DNA from: Cupriavidus basilensis
GTDB taxonomy: Bacteria > Pseudomonadota > Gammaproteobacteria > Burkholderiales > Burkholderiaceae
Length of the DNA: 64,000 bases
Assembly: GCF_008801925.2 (NCBI RefSeq)
Contig: NZ_CP062805.1
Coordinates: 186,001-250,000, forward strand
Direction: 5' to 3'
Shown here: positions 57,990-64,000 of the stretch, in pieces
Layout of the letters: every line of letters starts with the position of its first letter
Numbering within the stretch: the first letter of the stretch is position 1
Program-made: the position numbers and the translations under genes
Notes under the pieces: model-generated
The model's input: the letters and a program-made list of their open reading frames with translations, nothing else
Database searches by the model: none
What the model was told of the DNA's origin: nothing

Positions 57990-58601
57990 TATGGATAATT
58001 ATTCTTATTGCTGCTGGGCGAGCTGATGCTGTCATCCGAGCAGCGTTTCTTGACCTCTGCTCCGAGTACGGAGGAATCAATTTTAAGGACTTGGATAAAT
58101 ATTCTTATGGGTGAGATACTGTCGGGAGCCCGGCTGGCGTGCGACGGTAGGCAAGTGGACGCTGCTTCATACAGGCCGCGGTCACACTACCTGATCTTCG
58201 TCGCGAGCGTGTTGCCAGCGGCGATAAGTCGACGCCATGAGCCACCTCGACCATCTTCGGACGTTCCGGCGCTCCCGCTCATTGCCTATGACGAGGATTT
58301 GCCATTGATCCGGCCGATCTGGGCGGCCATGTTCCAATTTGCGCCGACATTGCAGGCCGCGCTGACCATCCCCGATTTGCGCATCATCCAGGACCTGGTC
58401 GTCAAGGGACAGGGGTGGAGCGTGTTGCCCGACTATCAGTGCACCGAGGCGCTGGCGTCGGGACGACTGGTTTCCGTCACCCGAGCCAAGGACGCGCCGA
58501 CCAACAACCTCTATCTGGTATGGAACAAGGCCTCGATGCGCAATCCACGCATCGTTCATGCGCGCGATTTCATTCTTGGCCTGTTCAGCCGGAAGACCTA
58601 A
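57990..58601 (+). pseudogene. Truncated LysR-family regulator
   Basis: The sensor-domain end is good (PALPLIAYDEDLPLIRPIWA, IPDLRIIQDLVVKGQGWSVL, PDYQCTEALASGRLV), but the helix-turn-helix is absent. A short ATG-led start at about 57991, in the position expected for a gene divergent from the MFS transporter, runs out of frame almost at once. Around 58110-58230 the frame is also unlike the family. An internal deletion joining the first codons to the C-terminal half fits. Confidence 0.7.
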
Positions 58602-58681
58602 CGCTCCATGTCGCCCGGTACAAGCCTACATCCTGTATGCGGCTAGCAGAGGTGCGTGCCAGTCGGTACGGCCCTCCTGCC

Positions 58682-58897
58682 TTAGGTGACCATCACCCAA
58701 ACTGACATAGTTTCACGATCATGAAAATACATGGCGGGCCAGTACGGCTCATTTGCTGTCTCAAGTTGCTGGTGCAGACCGTTCATTGCGTCGATCTCCT
58801 GCTCTGCGCTGCTCCGGTCGGCGCTGCGCGCCAACCCTAGACCACGCGCAAAGCGCGTGATCGAATCCGCGAAGTGGCAATGCCTCGAACGGCGCAA
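58682..58897 (-). CDS. Hypothetical 71-residue ORF
   Basis: Open frame ending in LETANEPYWPAMYFHDRETM, SVWVMVT. No recognised family and no clear ribosome site; the last part has a protein-like composition and may be a gene end. Kept only as a low-confidence call for the 327-base gap between the LysR remnant and the next gene. Confidence 0.25.
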   Translation of the reverse strand: MRRSRHCHFADSITRFARGLGLARSADRSSAEQEIDAMNGLHQQLETANEPYWPAMYFHDRETMSVWVMVT

Positions 58898-58929
58898 GCC
58901 GCGTCTTCATCACCTCAGATGAGCGTGGT

Positions 58930-59814
58930 TCAAGCAACTACGTGACCATGGCGCATCCATCGTTGCATTGCCTGGCTATCGGTGCTGTCGAGATACTGGG
59001 AGACCCGATCCAGTAACCGCAAATCGATACCGGTCGTATCCGCCAGCTTCTTTGCCAGGTGCAGGTCCTTGCTGACGACATTGTGAAGTGAAGTGAATGC
59101 GGCTTCGGATCGGGCCCATGCGGCGTACTGGCTTCGGCCAATCCCGGCATCTTCGGTAAGAAAATTGCGTCCGGTACTGACATTCAGAATGGGGGCGAGG
59201 CTCTCAAAGCTGACGCCATAGCGTTCCGCCAGGTCGATGGCTTCAGCCGTCAGGAACATGTTTGCGATACAAAGCATGTTGTTGATGATTTTCACAACCT
59301 CGCCAGAGCCAAGGGCCCCGCAGTGGAAGATGTTTTTTCCCATCGATCTCATCAACGGCATCACAGCAGCCACATCTTCTGGATCGCCCCCCATCATGAC
59401 CGTGAGCGTGGCTTGTTCTGCGCCCACGATCCCACCGCTGACGGGCGCATCGATGAGGCGTGCCCCGGAAGCACGCAAGCCGGCGCTGATGGTCTGGAGC
59501 GTATCGGGCAAGGTCGTGCTCATCATGCAAACGACTGGCTGGTGTCCCGCCGGAAAGGCGTCTGCAAGTCCGCCCGGCCCGAGCATCGCTTCCAGGATCT
59601 GAGCGTCGTTGGCTAGCAGGACGATGATCGCATCTGCAGAGGCACATTCCGCCACCGAGGTTGTCACGCGCGCTCCCTCGCCCGAAAAGGCGTCGAGCAC
59701 GGCCTGATTCCGATCGCAGACGATGAGATCGAATCCTGCGCGCCGCGCACAGCGAGCCATGGGCGCGCCCATGCTTCCAGCGCCGACAAAGGCCACCCTC
59801 TTCATTTCCATCAT
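58930..59814 (-). CDS. 3-hydroxyisobutyrate dehydrogenase-family oxidoreductase
   Basis: 294 residues from ATG 59814 (AAGGAG 5 bases upstream), 10 bases after the enoyl-CoA hydratase stop. NAD(P) motif VAFVGAGSMGAPMARCARRA, substrate motif LIDAPVSGGIVGAEQATLTV, catalytic Lys in GSGEVVKIINNML, and the C-terminal KDLHLAKKLADTTG. Such enzymes oxidise 3-hydroxyisobutyrate, tartronate semialdehyde or similar beta-hydroxy acids. It is the last gene in an operon with a GntP permease, so the substrate is probably a hydroxycarboxylate brought in by it. Confidence 0.88.
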   Translation of the reverse strand: MMEMKRVAFVGAGSMGAPMARCARRAGFDLIVCDRNQAVLDAFSGEGARVTTSVAECASADAIIVLLANDAQILEAMLGPGGLADAFPAGHQPVVCMMSTTLPDTLQTISAGLRASGARLIDAPVSGGIVGAEQATLTVMMGGDPEDVAAVMPLMRSMGKNIFHCGALGSGEVVKIINNMLCIANMFLTAEAIDLAERYGVSFESLAPILNVSTGRNFLTEDAGIGRSQYAAWARSEAAFTSLHNVVSKDLHLAKKLADTTGIDLRLLDRVSQYLDSTDSQAMQRWMRHGHVVA

Positions 59815-59824
59815 TTCATCTCCT

Positions 59825-60640
59825 TCAGACCGAAGAGCGCTGCGAGAATGCCGGCGCGCGCTTTTCCTGCAGGGAGGCCAGCCCTTCGCGTGCCTCGGGA
59901 CCGCCAAAGCCGATAAATTCCAGTGCCAGCGAGGTGTCGAAAATCGGGCCGGCCTGACGCAGCCAGTTGTTCAACGCATACTTGCTCCAGCGAATCGCCG
60001 ACGGAGCCCCCGATGCGAGCCGTGTGGCCACTTCCACCGCCTTGTCCTGAAGCGCGGCCTCGTCGACGCACAGCGAAACCAGCCCGATCGATTCCGCCTC
60101 TTCGCCATTGAGCGGCTCGCAGAGCAACAGGTGGTATTTCGCTTTTGCCATGCCGCAGAGCAGGGGCCACACGATGGCTGCGTGGTCTCCCGCCGCGACA
60201 CCCAGCCGGGTATGGCCGTCGACGATGCGTGCGGATCTGGCCGCGATCGAGATGTCCGCGAGCAGGGCGGCCACCAGTCCCGCGCCGACCGCAGGACCGT
60301 GAATGGCCGAGACGATCGGCTTCGAGCAGTTGATGATGTTGTAGACCAGGTCCCGGGCTTCACGCCAGACACGGGTCCGGACGTCGAAGTCCTCCGTCAT
60401 CTCGCGAATCATCTCGAAGTCGCCACCGGCGGAGAAGGCCCGGCCTGCGCCGCACAGGACGACCGCGCTGACCTCCGGGTCGCTGTCGATCCCCTTCCAG
60501 ACTTCGGCCAGCTCGGCATGTCCACGCGAATCCAGTGCATTCATGCGCTCGGGCTTGTTGAGGGTCAGGCGAAGTACGCCCGTGGCGGGACGGTCGAATG
60601 CAATGTTCTGGTAGTCCTGATACAAGGTGCGATGATTCAT
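59825..60640 (-). CDS. Enoyl-CoA hydratase/isomerase
   Basis: 271 residues from ATG 60640; ATG 60652 is also possible. Crotonase fold with [20 protein letters not shown], the oxyanion-hole motif [14 protein letters not shown] and [20 protein letters not shown]. At the positions of the two catalytic Glu of true hydratases, the first appears as [11 protein letters not shown] (Asp/His rather than Glu), so another crotonase reaction such as isomerisation or thioester hydrolysis is possible. Lies between the GntP permease and the hydroxyacid dehydrogenase in one leftward operon. Confidence 0.85.
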   Translation of the reverse strand: MNHRTLYQDYQNIAFDRPATGVLRLTLNKPERMNALDSRGHAELAEVWKGIDSDPEVSAVVLCGAGRAFSAGGDFEMIREMTEDFDVRTRVWREARDLVYNIINCSKPIVSAIHGPAVGAGLVAALLADISIAARSARIVDGHTRLGVAAGDHAAIVWPLLCGMAKAKYHLLLCEPLNGEEAESIGLVSLCVDEAALQDKAVEVATRLASGAPSAIRWSKYALNNWLRQAGPIFDTSLALEFIGFGGPEAREGLASLQEKRAPAFSQRSSV

Positions 60641-60694
60641 GGCAGCTTTCATCCTTTGAATAAACAGCGAGAAGCCGGAAGCGGGCCCGGCGCG

Positions 60695-62086
60695 TCAGAG
60701 CAGTCCGGTTGTGTAGAACACCCCGATCACGAAGAACACGGCAAGCGTCTTGATCAAGGTAATGGCGAAGATGTCGCGATACGATTCGCGGTGCGTGAGG
60801 CCGGTGACGGCCAGCAGCGTGATGACCGCGCCGTTGTGGGGCAGCGTGTCCATGCCACCGCTGGCCATCGAGACCACGCGATGCAGTACCTCCAGCGGAA
60901 TCTGCGCGGCGTGCGCACCCTGAATGAACGCTTCGGACATTGCGGCCAGCGCGATGCTCATGCCGCCCGATGCCGAGCCGGTGATGCCGGCCAGCGTGCT
61001 GACGGAAATGGCCGCGTTCACAAGCGGGTCCGGAATGCCGCGCAGCGCGTCGCTGACCACGAGGAAGCCTGGCAGCGCGGCAATCACGCCACCGAATCCG
61101 TACTCTGACGCGGTATTCATCGACGCCAATAGCGCGCCCGAGACGGCTGCCCTGGTGCCTTCCGCAAAGTGCCGGCGCACCGCGCCGAAGGCCGTCACGA
61201 GCACCACGACGATGCCCAGGACCAGCGCACCTTCCACGGCCCAGATCGCGGTCACGCTTGCGACCTTGGTTTCGACCGGCTTCGACAAGCCCGGCAACGA
61301 CACGCTGTGGGCGTGGCCGTACCAGAGCGGAATCAGGCGCGTGAGCCAGAAGTTCGACACGCCGACCACAATCAGCGGCAGGATGGCCAGCAGCGGCGAA
61401 GGCAGCTTGCTTCTTTCCACTCGTTGCGGCTCATTGAGGAGGTTAGTGCCGTAGCCCTCGCCGCGCTTGGCTGCGGCGCGCCGGCGGGATTCCAGATAGA
61501 ACAGGCCGACCAGGACAAGGAACAGGGACCCCAGAATGCCGAGCATCGGCGCGGCCCACGAAGTGGTCTTGAAGAAGGTGGTCGGGATAATGTTCTGGAT
61601 CTGCGGCGTGCCCGGCAGCGAATCCATCGTGAACGAGAATGCGCCCAGCGCGATGGCGCCCGGCATCAATCGCTTCGGGATATTGCCCTGACGGTAGAGC
61701 TCGGCGGCAAACGGATAGACCGCGAACACCACCACGAACACCGACACGCCACCGTAGGTCAGCAGTGCGCAGACGGCCACAATGACCAGGTTGGCGCGCG
61801 CAGAGCCGATATACCGGATCGCGGTGGCGACGATCGATTCGGAAAAGCCTGCCAGTTCGATCACCTTGCCGAACACGGCGCCGAGCATGAACACGGGAAA
61901 GTACAACTTCACAAAGCCGACCATCTTCTCCATGAAGACGCCGGAGAAGACCGGCGCGATCGCTGACGGATCGGTCAGCAGCACAGCGCCCAGCGCGGCC
62001 AGCGGGGCGAACAGGATGACGCTGTAGCCGCGATAGGCGGCCACCATCAGGCACGCCAGGGCGGCGAGCGCGACAACGACGGACAT
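60695..62086 (-). CDS. GntP-family carboxylate permease
   Basis: 463 residues from ATG 62086 (GGAG 7 bases before; an upstream in-frame ATG at 62101 lacks a site). About twelve membrane segments. Family-like: YRGYSVILFAPLAALGAVLL, FMLGAVFGKVIELAGFSESI, GGVSVFVVVFAVYPFA, GSASGGMSIALAAMSEAFIQ and HRVVSMASGGMDTLPHNGAV. GntP members carry gluconate-like and hydroxy-/keto-acids (including 3-hydroxybutyrate) with protons. It heads an operon with enoyl-CoA hydratase and hydroxyacid dehydrogenase and is divergent from a LysR gene. Confidence 0.88.
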   Translation of the reverse strand: MSVVVALAALACLMVAAYRGYSVILFAPLAALGAVLLTDPSAIAPVFSGVFMEKMVGFVKLYFPVFMLGAVFGKVIELAGFSESIVATAIRYIGSARANLVIVAVCALLTYGGVSVFVVVFAVYPFAAELYRQGNIPKRLMPGAIALGAFSFTMDSLPGTPQIQNIIPTTFFKTTSWAAPMLGILGSLFLVLVGLFYLESRRRAAAKRGEGYGTNLLNEPQRVERSKLPSPLLAILPLIVVGVSNFWLTRLIPLWYGHAHSVSLPGLSKPVETKVASVTAIWAVEGALVLGIVVVLVTAFGAVRRHFAEGTRAAVSGALLASMNTASEYGFGGVIAALPGFLVVSDALRGIPDPLVNAAISVSTLAGITGSASGGMSIALAAMSEAFIQGAHAAQIPLEVLHRVVSMASGGMDTLPHNGAVITLLAVTGLTHRESYRDIFAITLIKTLAVFFVIGVFYTTGLL

Positions 62087-62240
62087 GGGTGTCTCCAACA
62101 CTTATTTTGGGATCCTCGAGCAACGAGTGCGGCGGTCGCTACGCTGGCGCGCCCTGTCTGGTTCCGGCGGGGTCGGCTCGAGGTGTTGGAGATTATGTGT
62201 ATTGCTTTTTTGCACGACAACGGCAAATATGCAAGATTAC

Positions 62241-62256
62241 TGTGCGTCCATGCACA
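62241..62256. promoter_or_regulatory. LysR-type dyad in the permease/lysR divergent region
   Basis: TGTGC-GTCCAT-GCACA, a 5-6-5 perfect dyad 13 bases before the LysR start codon. The same dyad with another spacer occurs at 63211-63226 before the CoA-transferase gene. Confidence 0.55.
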
Positions 62257-62268
62257 TATGGAAATGCC

Positions 62269-63168
62269 ATGCGGAAACATCCGGAATGGAACGACTTCAG
62301 GTTCTTTCTCGAACTTGCGCGGAACGGGAAGATTTCCCTGACCGGGGAAAAGCTCGGTGTTGAGCACTCGACCGTGTCACGTCGGATTGACCGTCTGGAA
62401 GAAAGCCTGGGCACGGTGCTGTTCGACCGGCGTCGCAATGGCTATTCCCTCACCGACGCCGGCAAGGCGCTGGTTCCGCATGCGGAGCGGATGGAGAATG
62501 CGTTGCTCGGCGCCATCGAAGAGAGCGAGGGCCAGTCGGGCGACGTCGTCGGCACGGTTCGGGTTGGCACGCCAGAGGCGTTTGGCATCAACGTGCTGGC
62601 GCCCAGCCTGGTGGATCTCCATGCCCGGCATCCCGATCTGCATGTCGAGTTGATGGCGCAGCCCCAGTTTCCCAGCCTCGTGACGCGCGAGGTCGAGATC
62701 CTGGTGACGCTGGAGCCGCCGCAGGTCGGCCGCTATACGACGGCGCGCCTGGCTGAAGTGGACTACTTCCTCTATGGCTCGCCGGCGTATCTGAAGGCCC
62801 GCCCTGCGATCGGGGCGCTTGCCGATGTTGCCGAGCACGCGTTCGTGGACTACGTCCACGACGGCTCGGTCAGCGAGCGGTATCGCATCCTCGAAGAGCT
62901 GACGCCGAGTCCCAGACGGCACTTCACCACGACGAGCGTCCTGGCCCAGCGGGCCGCCGCCGCAGCGGGGATGGGCCTGGTCCTGCTGACGCCTTATGTC
63001 GCTGGCACCGGCTCAGATCTCGTCAGCATCTTCCCTGACCAGCCGCTGATTACGCGCACTTTGTGGATCGCCGCGCCCGAAGACCTGTTCCGGATCAGGC
63101 GTATCCGCTGTGTGTGGGACTTCATTCGCGAAGTCGTTTCCCGTCACCCGGACGAGTTTCGGCGATAG
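62269..63168 (+). CDS. LysR-family regulator
   Basis: 299 residues from ATG 62269. Helix-turn-helix RFFLELARNGKISLTGEKLG and VEHSTVSRRIDRLEESLGTV, then a sensor domain with TVRVGTPEAFGINVLAPSLV and AGMGLVLLTPYVA. No strong ribosome site; the upstream open frame has no family sequence. Placed between the leftward permease operon and the rightward CoA-transferase operon, with a TGTGC-N6-GCACA dyad ahead of each, it is the likely regulator of both. Confidence 0.88.
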   Translation: MRKHPEWNDFRFFLELARNGKISLTGEKLGVEHSTVSRRIDRLEESLGTVLFDRRRNGYSLTDAGKALVPHAERMENALLGAIEESEGQSGDVVGTVRVGTPEAFGINVLAPSLVDLHARHPDLHVELMAQPQFPSLVTREVEILVTLEPPQVGRYTTARLAEVDYFLYGSPAYLKARPAIGALADVAEHAFVDYVHDGSVSERYRILEELTPSPRRHFTTTSVLAQRAAAAAGMGLVLLTPYVAGTGSDLVSIFPDQPLITRTLWIAAPEDLFRIRRIRCVWDFIREVVSRHPDEFRR

Positions 63169-63209
63169 TTAGCCGCAACACCGCTTTCGCCCAACCCTCC
63201 CGTCATCCT

Positions 63210-63227
63210 TTGTGCATCTGCGCACAA
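63210..63227. promoter_or_regulatory. LysR-type dyad upstream of the CoA-transferase gene
   Basis: TTGTGC-ATCTGC-GCACAA, a perfect 6-6-6 dyad 129 bases before the CoA-transferase start, sharing TGTGC-N6-GCACA with 62241-62256. Confidence 0.55.
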
Positions 63228-63355
63228 CGACCTTGCGTTCGTTGCCGTTGTTGTTGAAAAAAGCACGAACAATAATGGGCAGCACGACAGCGACGTCGGC
63301 GGACTTCCTCGACTGATCTGTCAGAACCCCTTGTCAGAAGTGGATGGTGACGGAG

Positions 63356-64000
63356 ATGAACAAACTATTCAGAAGCGCCATGGACGCGCTCGATGGCATT
63401 GTCGAGGACAGACAGACCATAGCAGTCGGAGGATTCGGGCTTTGTGGCATTCCGGCGGCCCTGATCTGCGCATTGCGCGATACCGGCGTGACCGGTCTCA
63501 CCTGTATCAGCAATAACGCCGGCGTTGACGATTTTGGACTGGGCCTGCTGCTCCAGACTCGTCAGATCAGCAAAATGATCGCGTCCTATGTAGGCGAGAA
63601 CAAGGAGTTCGCGCGCCAGTACCTCAGCGGCGAACTGGCGCTCGAATTCAATCCTCAGGGCACATTGGCGGAGAGGCTGCGCGCTGGCGGCGCTGGCATT
63701 CCGGCGTTCTACACACGGACGGGCGTTGGTACCGTCGTGGCCGACAACAAGGAAGTACGCGAGTTCGATGGCGAGCGCTACGTCATGGAGCGCGGCCTCA
63801 AGGCCGATATTGCGCTGGTGAAGGCGCGAGTCGCCGACCGTGCCGGCAATCTCATGTTCGGCCGTACCGCCCGCAACTTCAATCCGGAAGTTGCGATGGC
63901 CGGGCGCATCACGGTGGTGGAAGTGGAAGAGCTTGTGGAAGTCGGTCAGCTCGATCCCGACGAGATCCATCTGCCCGGCATCTTTGTCGACCGTCTGGTT
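63356..64000 (+). CDS. 3-oxoacid CoA-transferase subunit A, partial
   Basis: The first 215 residues are inside the window; the gene continues past the right end. ATG 63356 has CGGAG close before it. The sequence starts MNKLFRSAMDALDGIVEDRQ, has the glycine loop IAVGGFGLCGIPAALICALR, CISNNAGVDDFGLGLLL, YVGENKEFARQYLSGELALE, FNPQGTLAERLRAGGAGIPA and TARNFNPEVAMAGRITVVEV. These are standard for the A subunit of succinyl-CoA:acetoacetate transferases. It swaps CoA between succinyl-CoA and a 3-oxoacid. Subunit B is expected just outside the window. Confidence 0.92.
   Translation, partial: MNKLFRSAMDALDGIVEDRQTIAVGGFGLCGIPAALICALRDTGVTGLTCISNNAGVDDFGLGLLLQTRQISKMIASYVGENKEFARQYLSGELALEFNPQGTLAERLRAGGAGIPAFYTRTGVGTVVADNKEVREFDGERYVMERGLKADIALVKARVADRAGNLMFGRTARNFNPEVAMAGRITVVEVEELVEVGQLDPDEIHLPGIFVDRLV

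Overview
The window is GC-rich, gene-dense proteobacterial DNA. Gene families and style point to a Burkholderiaceae beta-proteobacterium of the Cupriavidus/Ralstonia type: many LysR regulators, a Burkholderia-type general porin, sigma-54 regulators, GntP and MFS permeases, a DUF2917 protein, and a GlnRS plus a lipoyl-domain dihydrolipoamide dehydrogenase. This assignment is inference from families, not a database match. Apart from glnS and lpdA, most of the window is accessory catabolism with clear signs of gain, rearrangement and decay.

Layout. 0-10 kb: the start of a sigma-54 regulator (cut by the window edge), a decayed Zn-alcohol dehydrogenase, then an operon of lactone hydrolase, Baeyer-Villiger monooxygenase, Fe-alcohol dehydrogenase and semialdehyde dehydrogenase. 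It faces a CsiD/GlaH glutarate hydroxylase and an FMN 2-hydroxyacid oxidase with a divergent LysR. Together these could take a cyclic ketone (best fit C5, cyclopentanone-like) through lactone, hydroxy-acid, semialdehyde and glutarate to 2-hydroxyglutarate and 2-oxoglutarate. 10-12 kb: a wrecked zinc-ribbon adenylate cyclase gene carrying an IS630 element. 12-26 kb: a porin, a possible 29-codon leader ORF, a CoxMSL-type molybdenum hydroxylase with CoxG and XdhC helpers, then a GntR regulator divergent from an acyl-CoA ligase, a 2-hydroxyacyl-CoA lyase-like ThDP enzyme and an MFS transporter.

26-32 kb: an acyl-CoA dehydrogenase remnant split by a 2.9-kb IS66 element (29-bp inverted repeats, 8-bp target duplication), two 3-hydroxyacyl-CoA dehydrogenase-type genes, and a CaiB-type CoA-transferase that is frameshifted and cut off by a second copy of the LysR 3' end. 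32-35.6 kb: an intact second copy of the zinc-ribbon cyclase. The two LysR-cyclase blocks are direct repeats about 22 kb apart and bracket the molybdenum hydroxylase/CoA-ligase region.

35.8-41.6 kb: a flavin hydroxylase, glnS, lpdA and a ChaC-like gene. 41.7-55.5 kb: old yellow enzymes, a second flavin hydroxylase, two DsbA-family thiol oxidoreductases, a sigma-54 regulator with a candidate -24/-12 promoter nearby, LysR, MFS, a Gfo/Idh/MocA oxidoreductase and two glutathione transferases: the look of an electrophile/aromatic detoxification region. 55.5-58.9 kb: a small gene graveyard around one intact MFS gene. 58.9-64 kb: a hydroxyacid dehydrogenase, an enoyl-CoA hydratase and a GntP permease, divergent from a LysR gene and followed by the start of a 3-oxoacid CoA-transferase operon. 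Two copies of the dyad TGTGC-N6-GCACA suggest one shared regulator. No tRNA, rRNA or CRISPR array was seen.
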